From: Cryomorphaceae bacterium 1068
GTDB taxonomy: Bacteria > Bacteroidota > Bacteroidia > Flavobacteriales_D > Cryomorphaceae
DNA length: 64,000 bases
Assembly (NCBI GenBank): GCA_027214385.1
Contig: JAPVXR010000018.1
Span: 22,375-86,374, forward strand
Direction of reading: 5' to 3'
Position 1 is the first letter of the stretch. Each line of letters starts with the position of its first letter. The notes under the pieces are model-generated. The model saw only the letters and a list, made by a program, of their open reading frames with translations, was not told the DNA's origin and did not search any database. A program made the translations under genes and the position numbers. Of this stretch, positions 46,465 to 54,383 are shown piece after piece.

Positions 46465-46923
46465 ATGAAAGTATTATTCGTTTGTTTGGGCAATATTTGC
46501 CGAAGCCCTATGGCTGAAGGAGTACTGCGTACAAAAGCAAAAGAACGAGGCATTTCTCTCGAAATTGACTCTTCCGGCACAGGCGACTGGCATGTAGGAG
46601 AAACTCCCGACAAAAGGGCTCAACAATGTATGAATGAGCGAGGGGATGATATTTCTGATCTTCGGGCGAGGCAATTCAAAAAGGCTGATTTCAATTATTA
46701 CGATCGCATCTTTGTAATGGATAGGAGCAACTACCAAAATGTGGTTGCCTTGGCAAACGATAGTGCGCAAAAAGAGAAAGTAGAACTCTTCTTGAACTTG
46801 AGTCAGCCAGGAGAAGATCGCGAAGTTCCCGATCCTTATTTTGGAGGGAACGAAGGCTTTAAAAAAGTTTACGACATGCTAGATGAAGCGGCAGAATCAT
46901 TCTTGAATCAAGTTGATGAGTAA
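46465..46923 (+). CDS. Low-molecular-weight protein-tyrosine phosphatase
   Basis: A 152-residue cytoplasmic phosphatase. The P-loop C-x5-R-S is at Cys7-Ser14 (VCLGNICRSPMAEGVL) and the general-acid Asp123 in VPDPYFGG. Length matches the family. Substrates may include tyrosine kinases of polysaccharide export or other phosphoproteins. The stop overlaps the next gene by 8 bases, so the two are translationally coupled. Confidence 0.94.
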   Translation: MKVLFVCLGNICRSPMAEGVLRTKAKERGISLEIDSSGTGDWHVGETPDKRAQQCMNERGDDISDLRARQFKKADFNYYDRIFVMDRSNYQNVVALANDSAQKEKVELFLNLSQPGEDREVPDPYFGGNEGFKKVYDMLDEAAESFLNQVDE

Positions 46924-47632
46924 ACTAGGAAAACTCCACCTCATACCTACCCTCTTGGGCGAAACGAATCCCGAAAGGGTCGTTCCGGAGGAAGTCTTGG
47001 AAGTGAGTCGCGACTTGATTCATTTTATTGCTGAAAACGAAAAAACAGCGCGACGCTACTTGAAAAAGGCGGGAACGAGAATTCCTCTAAACGACTTGGT
47101 TTTCTATCCTTTAAACAAGCGGACAGAGTCTACTGAGATTCCTCAACTCATCAAGCCATTGCTGGAAGGAACTGACATGGGTCTCATCTCTGAAGCCGGA
47201 CTAGCAGGAATAGCCGATCCGGGTGCCACAGTCGTCGAACTCTGTCACAAAAAAGGAATTCAGGTGATTCCGCATACCGGTGCCTCTTCGATCATCTTAG
47301 CGTTGATCGCCTCAGGATTCAACGGACAGCAGTTTACCTTCCATGGGTACTTGCCTATTGACCAGTCAGAACGCAGAAAGGCCATCAGGTCTATGGAAGC
47401 TCATCAACGAGATACAGGATATACGCAGATTTTCATGGAAACGCCGTTTAGAAATGAAAAGCTTTTTGAAGAATTGATTCAAGTTTGTCATCCTCAAACA
47501 CTACTGTGTATTGCTCGAAATATCACTACTGAGAATGAAATGGTGAGAACCCTTCCTGTTCAAAACTGGAAAAAGAATAAGCCGGCTTTGCACAAGCAGC
47601 CATGCATATTTGTCATTGGAAACTTGCGTTGA
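46916..47632 (+). CDS. RsmI-family SAM-dependent methyltransferase
   Basis: A 238-residue tetrapyrrole-methylase-fold protein. ATG 46916 (MSKLGKLHLIPTLLGE) is preferred to the adjacent TTG at 46913. Motifs: GLISEAGLAGIADPGA, VIPHTGASSIILALIASGFNGQQFTFHGYLP and IFMETPFRNEKLFEEL, as in RsmI, which 2'-O-methylates C1402 of 16S rRNA. It is shorter than typical RsmI (about 280) and lacks the C-terminal extension, so it may be the divergent Bacteroidota paralog with another target. Its TGA abuts the convergent FKBP gene stop (TGATCA). Confidence 0.85.
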   Translation: MSKLGKLHLIPTLLGETNPERVVPEEVLEVSRDLIHFIAENEKTARRYLKKAGTRIPLNDLVFYPLNKRTESTEIPQLIKPLLEGTDMGLISEAGLAGIADPGATVVELCHKKGIQVIPHTGASSIILALIASGFNGQQFTFHGYLPIDQSERRKAIRSMEAHQRDTGYTQIFMETPFRNEKLFEELIQVCHPQTLLCIARNITTENEMVRTLPVQNWKKNKPALHKQPCIFVIGNLR

Positions 47633-48451
47633 TCAATCTTTAGCCAGCTCCAGTACTTCGATTTGATACACCACAGTAGTGTAGGGCGCAACTCTGCCGT
47701 CTGCACTTCCGGAACTACCAAAGGCAAGCCATGAAGGAAGAATGACTTCAGCCTTTTCGTGAAGGTGCATTTGCGACATTGCGATTTCCAACCCTTTCAA
47801 AACTTGATCCTCATTTCCATAGACAAATCGCAAGGGAGCTGCCATTCTTCTAGAGTCATCAAAGACCTTTCCCGCTAGGTTTCTCCCTTGATAGTGAATG
47901 ACAATTTCCTTTCCTCTCCTTACTGCTGTGGTATCTCCCTTTAGTATCGTTCTGAAATATGCTCCACCTATTTCGCGATAAGCAGAAGCAACGGTATCTA
48001 TGCGCATAAGTGAATCGAGTCCGACCAGCTCTTGTAGGCGACTATCCTCCAGCTGTCGTTGTGTTCGCATCCGATCAATTCGCAGGTGGTAAATTAATGT
48101 ATCCTGATAAGGAAGATCGGTATTCAAAGTATCGCGCAAGGCGGTGACCATTTCAAGACTATCGCCCACTGATCGGCTTTGAAGGAAATCTCGCAAGGGA
48201 TCACCTCCTCTTTTTACGAATTGATCATAAACGTAGGCTAGCGTATCTGAGCGATGAAGGGGAGTGACCAAAACCTCCACGAAGTACTGCTCTGCTGAAT
48301 CAAGCGATTGTTCATTATCTGCAAAAGAGAGGAGCTTCCACTGCAGACCTTTGTCCGTTACGTTGTACTTAGGAGGCGATTTACAGGAGAGGAATAAGAG
48401 TATAAGGCTAGTCCAAACTAACCAATGACAAATCGTAGAAAAGCGCTGCAT
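47633..48451 (-). CDS. FKBP-type peptidyl-prolyl isomerase lipoprotein
   Basis: A 272-residue protein. ATG 48451 (MQRFSTICHWLVWTSLILLFLSC) opens a signal with lipobox LFLSC, and the frame is open further upstream without a good start. Residues about 30-170 are helical and unusual. The FKBP domain is at about 175-270 (EIVIHYQGRNLAGKVFDDSRR, VLKGLEIAMSQMHLHEKAEVILPSWLAFG, VVYQIEVLEL). Start overlaps the preceding FKBP gene by 44 bases. It likely assists folding of envelope or secreted proteins. Confidence 0.85.
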   Translation of the reverse strand: MQRFSTICHWLVWTSLILLFLSCKSPPKYNVTDKGLQWKLLSFADNEQSLDSAEQYFVEVLVTPLHRSDTLAYVYDQFVKRGGDPLRDFLQSRSVGDSLEMVTALRDTLNTDLPYQDTLIYHLRIDRMRTQRQLEDSRLQELVGLDSLMRIDTVASAYREIGGAYFRTILKGDTTAVRRGKEIVIHYQGRNLAGKVFDDSRRMAAPLRFVYGNEDQVLKGLEIAMSQMHLHEKAEVILPSWLAFGSSGSADGRVAPYTTVVYQIEVLELAKD

Positions 48452-48926
48452 TGGAAGGTATTTTGTTTTGATCGCCTGTGAGTCCGTAGCCGAGGTAAGA
48501 AGGCAATATAAGTCTTGCACTATCTCCCACTGACAAAAGGGTAACAGCTTCATGAAGGCCGGATACAACATTACCTTCTCCTACTTTAAAGATCACAGGA
48601 CCACTTAGATTAGTATCGCTAACCCTGGTTCCATCGAGCAAATGCAAACTATAAGAGATAGAAACGACATCTCCTGATTTGGCATTCACCGTATCATCCT
48701 CAAGATGATAGATATCGTAACGAATTCCCGTTTTGGTTTCTTTCATTTCCCAACCCGATTGAGCAATGAATTGGTTGATGAGATCAGCTTCTTTGCCGAC
48801 CTTGCGTTTATTGGCTTCGATTAGCTCGTCTTGAGTAGGCATTCTTTGCTGAGATCCCTGTTTTGAATCGCTGCAAGACGCAGCAAAGAGAAGTGTCCAA
48901 AGAATAAGGAGCGTTGCTATTCTCAT
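48408..48926 (-). CDS. GldI-like FKBP-type peptidyl-prolyl isomerase lipoprotein
   Basis: A 172-residue lipoprotein: signal with lipobox FAASC (MRIATLLILWTLLFAASC), a short linker, and an FKBP domain at about 75-172 (GDVVSISYSLHLLDGTRV, VVSGLHEAVTLLSVGDSARLILPSYLGYG). Size, lipidation and its place after a DHH phosphoesterase match GldI of gliding Bacteroidota, a folding helper for T9SS/gliding machinery in Flavobacterium johnsoniae. The gld assignment is by context and not certain. It overlaps nrnA by 4 bases (ATGA) and the next FKBP gene by 44. Confidence 0.75.
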   Translation of the reverse strand: MRIATLLILWTLLFAASCSDSKQGSQQRMPTQDELIEANKRKVGKEADLINQFIAQSGWEMKETKTGIRYDIYHLEDDTVNAKSGDVVSISYSLHLLDGTRVSDTNLSGPVIFKVGEGNVVSGLHEAVTLLSVGDSARLILPSYLGYGLTGDQNKIPSNAALFYDLSLVSLD

Positions 48927-49945
48927 AAGTCAATGGCTTCTAGTTGAAATCCCGCCTTGGCAACTGCTTCAAATTTTGCGATGGTCTCCGCCAGACTAAG
49001 ATCACTACGCCCACCTGCAGCCATTTTGTGCCCACCACCTTGAAAAAGAGCCGATGCAATTTTATTCACCTCTACTTTTCCTTTGCTTCTAAGCGAAAGC
49101 TTGATGTATCCATCTCTTTCGTAGAAAAATCCGGCTACATGAATTCCCTCGATCGAAAGGGCATAATTTACAAGTCCCTCCGTGTCGCCACTATGGTAGT
49201 TAAAGCGTTCCAATTCTTCTTCGCTAAGCGAAATGTAAGCAGCACCGGTTTCTCCAATCACTACCGTCTTTTCACTTAAAGCGTAGCCTCTGAGCCTTAA
49301 TTGATCCAAAGAAGAATTGTCATAGACTTCGTTGTAAACTCTCACATGATCAATTCCGGTAGACATCAGAGTCGCCGCTATTCTCATGACTTCAGGCGTA
49401 ACGGAAGAAAAGCGAAATGAACCCGTATCGGTCACCAATCCGGTGTACAGACAAATGGCTGAGTCGGCATTGATTAATTTTTCATCATTCATTTCAGCTG
49501 CCAGTCGATAGATCATTTCTGCGGTTGAACTGGCATCGCTATCTACGAAGTACTGATTGGCAAAGTCGTCAGGATCCTGATGGTGATCAATCACGTATTT
49601 TGGCTTGTCTGATTTCATCACCATCTCCTGAAAAGCACCCATGCGGGAAGGATGGTTAAAATCAAGACAAAAAATGAGATTACAATCTTTTATGGCTTTT
49701 TCAGCTTTGTGAGGTTGGTGGTCGCAATCGATGATTTGATCACAAGCGGGCAACCACTTCAAGAATTTCGGAAAATTATCAGGAGCTACAACCACGGCTT
49801 CCACCCCTTTCTGTTTTAGAAAGTGATAAAATCCAAGTGAAGAGCCTATTGCGTCCCCATCAGGGCCTTTGTGCATTGTGATAAGCACTTTTGGCTTTTG
49901 TTCTAAAAGGCTTTTGAGCTCTGCGGGATCAACTTTATTTAACAT
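48923..49945 (-). CDS. nrnA: DHH phosphoesterase, NrnA-type oligoribonuclease/pAp phosphatase
   Basis: A 340-residue cytoplasmic enzyme that degrades short RNA (and pAp). DHH motifs in order: MHKGPDGDAIGS (His25, Asp29, Asp31), FCLDFNHPSRMG, VIDHHQDP (Asp120, His121, His122), ASSTAEMIYRL, VTDTGSFRFSSV, and a C-terminal DHHA1 GGGHKMAAGGR. All metal ligands are present. The minus-strand TACCTTTG box ends 6 bases before the ATG (predicted leaderless). It is followed with a 4-base overlap by the GldI-like gene. Confidence 0.93.
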   Translation of the reverse strand: MLNKVDPAELKSLLEQKPKVLITMHKGPDGDAIGSSLGFYHFLKQKGVEAVVVAPDNFPKFLKWLPACDQIIDCDHQPHKAEKAIKDCNLIFCLDFNHPSRMGAFQEMVMKSDKPKYVIDHHQDPDDFANQYFVDSDASSTAEMIYRLAAEMNDEKLINADSAICLYTGLVTDTGSFRFSSVTPEVMRIAATLMSTGIDHVRVYNEVYDNSSLDQLRLRGYALSEKTVVIGETGAAYISLSEEELERFNYHSGDTEGLVNYALSIEGIHVAGFFYERDGYIKLSLRSKGKVEVNKIASALFQGGGHKMAAGGRSDLSLAETIAKFEAVAKAGFQLEAIDL

Positions 49946-49950
49946 GGCTG

Positions 49951-49958
49951 CAAAGGTA
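49951..49958 (-). promoter_or_regulatory. TAnnTTTG promoter of nrnA, leaderless spacing
   Basis: TACCTTTG on the minus strand, G at 49951 and ATG at 49945, the same 6-base interval as at guaA. Confidence 0.6.
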
Positions 49959-49970
49959 ATGACCTTACGC

Positions 49971-50906
49971 TTAAACGTACTCTTTTACCCAAGGGAATAG
50001 TCGATCAATCCACTCGTCAGAATTTTCAACCAGGAAATCTAAAAAGGCCTGAGTAGCAGGGGTATGCTTTTTTCCTTTGAGCCAAACCAAACTCCACTGC
50101 CCTTTTAGCGGAAGCTTGGAGTGATTGATGATTTGAAGTTCGTTGTGTTGAAGCTCTAATCGCGTGCTATAAATGGAAAGAAATGAAACACCAAAACCAG
50201 CGAGAATGAGCTGCTTTACTGCTTCATTCGTCACGAGCTCCATGCTAATATCGGGTTCAACACCTTCTTGGTGGAGAAATCTATCCATTCTTTTTCTCGT
50301 TCCCGATCCTCTTTCGCGATAAATGAATGGAAGCTTCTTTAGATGTTTCGCAGTCAATTTTCCTTTCGGAAGCTCAAAGTCCACAGGGTTAGCGGGACCT
50401 GCCAGGATTAATGGATTTGGCAAAAAATCAATTTTACTGTAAGAATCAAGAGAAGTACTTGAAGTAGCAATCATAAAATCTGCTTGGTAGTCCAATAGTG
50501 CAGCTTCACTTTCGCCTCTCTTGGATACATCCAGAGATATTTTGACTTCGGGATAAGCCTTTTTGAATTCTGCCAATATGGGCGGAACGAAGTACTTACC
50601 GGTGCTGACCACAGAAAGCTTCAGTTTCCCGCTGACCTTTCCCTTTTTAGTGGTCATCCGCTCATCGAGCTCTTCTGTCTTTTTCAAGATTTCTTTGGCC
50701 AGCTCTGCGAATTCCCTACCGGTTTCGGTAATGTGAATTTTTCGTCCGATTACTTCAGTAAGCGGTAAGCCAACTTGAGTTTGAAGAAGTTTTAATTGAG
50801 ATGAAACAGCCGGTTGGGTGAGATGAAGGTCTGCAGCAGCCTCGGTCACACTGTCTCGCTCGGCGACCTTCAAAAATACCTTCAACTGATGAAGAGTAAA
50901 ATTCAT
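49971..50906 (-). CDS. LysR family transcription regulator
   Basis: A 311-residue regulator. ATG 50906 gives MNFTLHQLKVFLKVAERDSV, the classic LysR start; an in-frame GTG at 50915 would add three residues. The HTH is at about residues 18-40 (SVTEAAADLHLTQPAVSSQLK), and a periplasmic-binding-type effector domain follows (KLKLSVVSTGKYFVPPILAEF, FIYRERGSGTRKRMDRFL). The RERGSGTR segment is common in CysB/CbbR-type members. An inverted repeat overlaps its start, suggesting autoregulation and control of a divergent small transcript. Confidence 0.92.
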   Translation of the reverse strand: MNFTLHQLKVFLKVAERDSVTEAAADLHLTQPAVSSQLKLLQTQVGLPLTEVIGRKIHITETGREFAELAKEILKKTEELDERMTTKKGKVSGKLKLSVVSTGKYFVPPILAEFKKAYPEVKISLDVSKRGESEAALLDYQADFMIATSSTSLDSYSKIDFLPNPLILAGPANPVDFELPKGKLTAKHLKKLPFIYRERGSGTRKRMDRFLHQEGVEPDISMELVTNEAVKQLILAGFGVSFLSIYSTRLELQHNELQIINHSKLPLKGQWSLVWLKGKKHTPATQAFLDFLVENSDEWIDRLFPWVKEYV

Positions 50907-50908
50907 AA

Positions 50909-50926
50909 GATTCACTTATATGAATC
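50909..50926. promoter_or_regulatory. Inverted repeat, candidate LysR operator
   Basis: GATTCA-N6-TGAATC, of the T-N11-A type favoured by LysR proteins, ends 3 bases upstream of the lysR ATG. It lies about 40 bases from the divergent TAACTTTG promoter (50964). Confidence 0.5.
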
Positions 50927-50963
50927 ATAAATATATTGAATATATCCGAACGAATAAATAATT

Positions 50964-50971
50964 TAACTTTG
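50964..50971 (+). promoter_or_regulatory. TAnnTTTG promoter of a divergent small transcript
   Basis: TAACTTTG is an exact consensus match on the plus strand, pointing away from the LysR gene into a 110-base region without a normal gene that ends in a strong hairpin. Confidence 0.5.
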
Positions 50972-50976
50972 ATGTG

Positions 50977-51086
50977 TAGAAAAAATGATAGTGTTGCGAT
51001 ACTTGAAAGAAATTGCGACGAATGCTATCTTCTTTTACAGTCGGGTGATTAGTGAACTGCGCTTACTAAAGTAAGCGCAGTTTTCA
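50977..51086 (+). ncRNA. Candidate small RNA or tiny-ORF transcript
   Basis: Predicted by a consensus promoter (50964-50971) and a perfect 12-bp hairpin with TTTT tail (51055-51084). The segment also has an ORF at 50985-51074, 29 residues beginning MIVLRYLKEIATNA and ending ISELRLLK, whose stop lies in the terminator stem. I cannot tell whether RNA or peptide is the product. The region between 50916 and 51087 holds no other gene. Confidence 0.4.
51055..51086 (+). terminator. Strong hairpin terminator
   Basis: AACTGCGCTTAC / GTAAGCGCAGTT, a perfect 12-bp stem with a TAAA loop and a following TTTTCATTT. It lies 6 bases past the stop of the minus-strand DUF4097 gene and may serve both strands, but the T tract favours the plus strand. 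Confidence 0.75.
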
Positions 51087-51087
51087 T

Positions 51088-52005
51088 TTAATCAAAGTCG
51101 ACATCGCTGTGATTGGCGTTGATTATAATTCGTTTTCCCAATACTTTTTCATTGATGCGGTACTCTTCGGTATGCATCTCTTCTGAGTGGTAATTCACCA
51201 AACTTATAACTGAATGTGGAATTGAAATATCCGTAAACCCACCTTCCAGGTCCATCCGAAACTCACTCCAAGGGCCTGATTCGAAAGTGATATCAGAAAA
51301 TTGACCGTCAATTTCTATTAGCGTTACGCTCTTACTCACATTTTCTATTTTCAAATCAGAATGCTGAGACTTCACAAATAACTCTCCGTTTAACTCATTA
51401 ATCCTAGCATCTGAAAATTGGAGATCTAATTCTACATCAGTTAATTTTTCCGCCCTCAAATCACCGTGTTGTATATCCAATTCAGCTTTCTGAACTGACT
51501 CCAATCGAAGATCACCAAACTGCATCTTAATTTGGCTGTCTTTACCTTTTACCACGCCAACATACATATCTCCATGTTGAATTCGAGCAATAACTTTACT
51601 CTCCGTACCCTCAATCCATACATCTCCAAATTGATTGACAACTTCGATCATGGTATTTTCAGGAATGAGGACAGTATAGTCTATGGACATTTCCTCTGTA
51701 GAAATTCCATCCAAGTCACTTATGGTTCTTAATTCCACCCTATTCCCAATTTCTTTTATATCAATTCTGACTTTGTCTCTGACTTTCTCGTAGTTCCGTT
51801 TATTTGATGGAACAACATTAATCTCTACTAAGATTTCGATGATACCGCTATCGTGGGTGTTGATCTTTATATCTCCGAAAGAATTCTTGATACTCAATTC
51901 AGGATTTCCTCCTGTTTTGAATGATCTCTCCACTTTCTGATCGATCTGGGCATTTACCCCAATGAACAGAAGGAGAAATAAGCCAATGGATAAAATTGTT
52001 TTCAT
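51088..52005 (-). CDS. DUF4097-like adhesin-type envelope protein
   Basis: A 305-residue protein with a signal peptide (LFLLLFIGVNAQ). The rest is a right-handed beta-helix-like series of short repeats with a shared FGD/HGD/FSD motif: NSFGDIKIN, NQFGDVWIEG, IQHGDMYVG, MQFGDLRLES, IQHGDLRAE, LQFSDARINE, SQHSDLKIEN. This is the pattern of DUF4097/auto-transporter adhesin head-like proteins in Bacteroidota. The third gene of an ECF sigma/anti-sigma set, so likely under their control. Function unknown. Confidence 0.78.
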   Translation of the reverse strand: MKTILSIGLFLLLFIGVNAQIDQKVERSFKTGGNPELSIKNSFGDIKINTHDSGIIEILVEINVVPSNKRNYEKVRDKVRIDIKEIGNRVELRTISDLDGISTEEMSIDYTVLIPENTMIEVVNQFGDVWIEGTESKVIARIQHGDMYVGVVKGKDSQIKMQFGDLRLESVQKAELDIQHGDLRAEKLTDVELDLQFSDARINELNGELFVKSQHSDLKIENVSKSVTLIEIDGQFSDITFESGPWSEFRMDLEGGFTDISIPHSVISLVNYHSEEMHTEEYRINEKVLGKRIIINANHSDVDFD

Positions 52006-52010
52006 GGTGA

Positions 52011-52529
52011 TCAGCTTAATTGTTCTTGTTTAATTTTTTCTAACTCTTCTACTATTTTCAACCTGAGCCTGAAGTTTTCGATCATGGCCAAGACCACTCT
52101 ATCGTCTGTACCGCTTCGGTATAGCTCCCTTTCCAGATTTTCGTATTCCTCATTTAATGAAGCCAATTCCTCAAAGAGGATTTTTACCTCTATATCTGTT
52201 TCCGACATTTCTTGAAGTTCAGCGTACTTTTCTTCTAATTGAGATGTGTAATACAATTCGATGTCAGCCATATCTGATGAAACATCGCTCAAAGCCATTG
52301 ATCCGTATTGAACATCAACGGGACTATTAAATCGAGGAAGTAGTAAACTTCCACCCGCTACTAGCAAGACAATGATAGCTGCGGCAACACGCCAAAACCC
52401 TTGCCGATTCTCATTATCATGTTTTCTTTTTTCGAGCTTCATCACAAAACGGTTCTCATGCCCCAAGGGCATCGGTTCCTCATCAAAGGAATCCCGCTCT
52501 TTTTTTATGAATTTTTCAAAATCAGACAT
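52011..52529 (-). CDS. Putative anti-sigma factor, single-pass membrane protein
   Basis: A 172-residue protein with a cytoplasmic N-terminus (about 1-45), one transmembrane helix (VAAAIIVLLVAGGSLLL, about 47-65) and an extracytoplasmic coiled-coil-like Glu-rich C-terminus (SQLEEKYAELQEM, ENLERELYRSG). It overlaps the sigma gene by 8 bases and lies 5 bases from the DUF4097 gene. No zinc-finger Cys motif. The anti-sigma role is inferred from position and topology. Confidence 0.7.
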   Translation of the reverse strand: MSDFEKFIKKERDSFDEEPMPLGHENRFVMKLEKRKHDNENRQGFWRVAAAIIVLLVAGGSLLLPRFNSPVDVQYGSMALSDVSSDMADIELYYTSQLEEKYAELQEMSETDIEVKILFEELASLNEEYENLERELYRSGTDDRVVLAMIENFRLRLKIVEELEKIKQEQLS

Positions 52530-53046
52530 ATGTTTCGTTTACCAATTCAATAATTTTATTCTTAGCTCGGGCATACTGCGCCCGAGATGAAGCTTCCTTT
52601 ATCCTCAGCTGCTTTGAGATGGATTTGTGATCCATATCCTCAAAGAGGTGAAGTGAGAAAACGACTCTGCAGCCTTCCGGCAAATCTTTCATCGCTCTTT
52701 TAATTCGATCAACGTCGTAATTACCTTCTCCGTTTTGATCATAGCTTTGCTGACTGCCATCGATTTCTGCATCCATATCAAAAGGAACTTTACGTTTCTT
52801 TAAGTGATCCAAGCATTTGTTTATGGCAATCCTACAAATCCAACTAGACAGCTTAGAATCTCCGCGGAAAGAATCAATCCGATCAAACGCTTGAATGAAT
52901 GCCTCTTGCATAAAATCTTCTGCTTCATGAGGATCATTCAAAATTCTGAGGCAAGAAGCATAAACCCTGCGGCAACATGTATTGTACACTTCAGTCTGAA
53001 CCCTACGGTCACTTTTTAACTGTTTTTTTATCAGGCTGATTTCCAT
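52522..53046 (-). CDS. ECF-type RNA polymerase sigma factor
   Basis: A 174-residue sigma-70 family protein with regions 2 and 4 only. Region 2: CLRILNDPHEAEDFMQEAFIQAF and DSKLSSWICRIAINKCLDHLKK. Region 4: DLPEGCRVVFSLHLFEDMDHKSI, then an HTH with SSRAQYARAKNKI. A TATTTTCG box (minus strand, about 53113-53106) with one mismatch from consensus could be its promoter. First gene of the sigma/anti-sigma/DUF4097 operon, presumably responding to envelope state. Confidence 0.92.
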   Translation of the reverse strand: MEISLIKKQLKSDRRVQTEVYNTCCRRVYASCLRILNDPHEAEDFMQEAFIQAFDRIDSFRGDSKLSSWICRIAINKCLDHLKKRKVPFDMDAEIDGSQQSYDQNGEGNYDVDRIKRAMKDLPEGCRVVFSLHLFEDMDHKSISKQLRIKEASSRAQYARAKNKIIELVNETYV

Positions 53047-53284
53047 CCGGTGGTTAAAGGCTTCAAGAGTTTGACGAGTAAAGATGTCGTTTTGCTACAA
53101 GAGACGAAAATAATTTGGAGAAATGCAATAAGACTTCTCCATATTCTGATCTAAATCAACAACATAGAGCATTTTTAGAATACTCCCTTTGCCTCAAAGC
53201 TTAACTGAAGTACCCGAGCTTTCTGCTAAAATGGCGGAGATGACTTGATTGTAAGTCGCAACTTTAGATAATCAGCCCGAGCTA

Positions 53285-54325
53285 TCACTCCACTCCCAAC
53301 TGACTATTGACTACTTCGTAAATGAGCAATTGACGATCCAGCACTTCAGCGTACTTCACGGTTTTTTTAGTAGGATTGATCATCTTGGCTCGGTCTATCC
53401 ATTCGATTGCTACTCGGGGCTGTCCAAGAATTTCTGAAGCCAAGGCCATATTGAAAGATGCGCGATGACTCACTTTGGCTTCTTCAGAATCAGTCAGTTC
53501 TCGCCATGAGTTTGCAGCTTCTTCCCAATCACCGGTCAATTCGAGCTTTTCCGCTATCTGCTCCAATTCAGTTGAGCCCAGACTAAAGTACTGTCGGTAG
53601 TCAGGCTCCCAGTGCGGTGAAATTCGCTCAAAATAATCGTAAGCGGCCATACCCGACACATCCATCAAGCCCATGTCTTCATCCTTAAATTCTTGGATCT
53701 CTTCTTCCGAATAAGCTACTCGGCCAAAAACTCGCTCATAGTTCTCTTGGTATTCATCTATCATCTGTCCGGTTGAGGAATCGTAGAATCGCCAGAAAAG
53801 TGACATACTCACTTCGCTTTCTTTGGAAAACTCGGGTACTTGTGTTGGCATGCCGCTCCCATCGGTCACCGAAACTACGCTGACAGATCCGGAAGTGCGG
53901 ATGACCATATTGTGTCCGTCAAGAGAAATGATACCATCCAAATCATAAATTTTGGAAAGGCTCTCTATTTCAGCTTCGCTAAAAGGTTTTGCAGCGAATT
54001 CTTCATTACTTACGTCTGATTCATCGATCTCAATTTCTACGAATTTGAATCGCCCCATTTTTTCGCAAAGCTTCTTCAAATTCTCGATGGTCATATTGGC
54101 CGATTTGTTGGGGATATTCTTCAATTCACTGTAGGGAATACCATTGGTATAAACCGAACAAACCGTTTTTGGAGTTGTACTTCTTTGAGCCACACCTACC
54201 ACATAGATAGGTGATGGCACATATCGATTCGAAGGTTTAATAAACTCAGTATAGTGGTAAGTAGTATTGCAACCGCCAAGTAAGATTAAGAGGAAAACGA
54301 CGTTAGTCAATAGAATTTTCTGCAT
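53285..54325 (-). CDS. Hypothetical lipoprotein (DUF6340-like)
   Basis: A 346-residue lipoprotein: MQKILLTNVVFLLILLGGC gives lipobox LLGGC. The N-terminal half looks like a surface-exposed assembly domain (YVVGVAQRSTTP, KFVEIEIDESD, IYDLDGIISLDGHN, MSLFWRFYDSSTGQMIDEYQ). The last ~100 residues are TPR-like helices (WEEAANSWRELTDSEEAKVSHRASFNMALASEILG, AIEWIDRAKMINPT). I place it tentatively in the DUF6340 family. Unknown role, probably outer membrane. It has no evident operon partner and diverges from the next lipoprotein gene. Confidence 0.65.
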   Translation of the reverse strand: MQKILLTNVVFLLILLGGCNTTYHYTEFIKPSNRYVPSPIYVVGVAQRSTTPKTVCSVYTNGIPYSELKNIPNKSANMTIENLKKLCEKMGRFKFVEIEIDESDVSNEEFAAKPFSEAEIESLSKIYDLDGIISLDGHNMVIRTSGSVSVVSVTDGSGMPTQVPEFSKESEVSMSLFWRFYDSSTGQMIDEYQENYERVFGRVAYSEEEIQEFKDEDMGLMDVSGMAAYDYFERISPHWEPDYRQYFSLGSTELEQIAEKLELTGDWEEAANSWRELTDSEEAKVSHRASFNMALASEILGQPRVAIEWIDRAKMINPTKKTVKYAEVLDRQLLIYEVVNSQLGVE

Positions 54326-54369
54326 GAGCTCAAAATTAAGAATAGAAGGGATTCAAAGTTTGTTTTGTT

Positions 54370-54377
54370 TATTTTTG
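54370..54377 (+). promoter_or_regulatory. TAnnTTTG promoter, leaderless spacing
   Basis: TATTTTTG ends 7 bases before ATG 54384, which fixes the start of the small lipoprotein gene and predicts a leaderless mRNA. Confidence 0.55.
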
Positions 54378-54383
54378 CCGCGA

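Noticed and set aside
54267..54383. Longer N-terminus for the small lipoprotein
   Set aside because: It overlaps the start of the divergent lipoprotein gene and the promoter box directly upstream of ATG 54384; a lipoprotein signal starts at that ATG.
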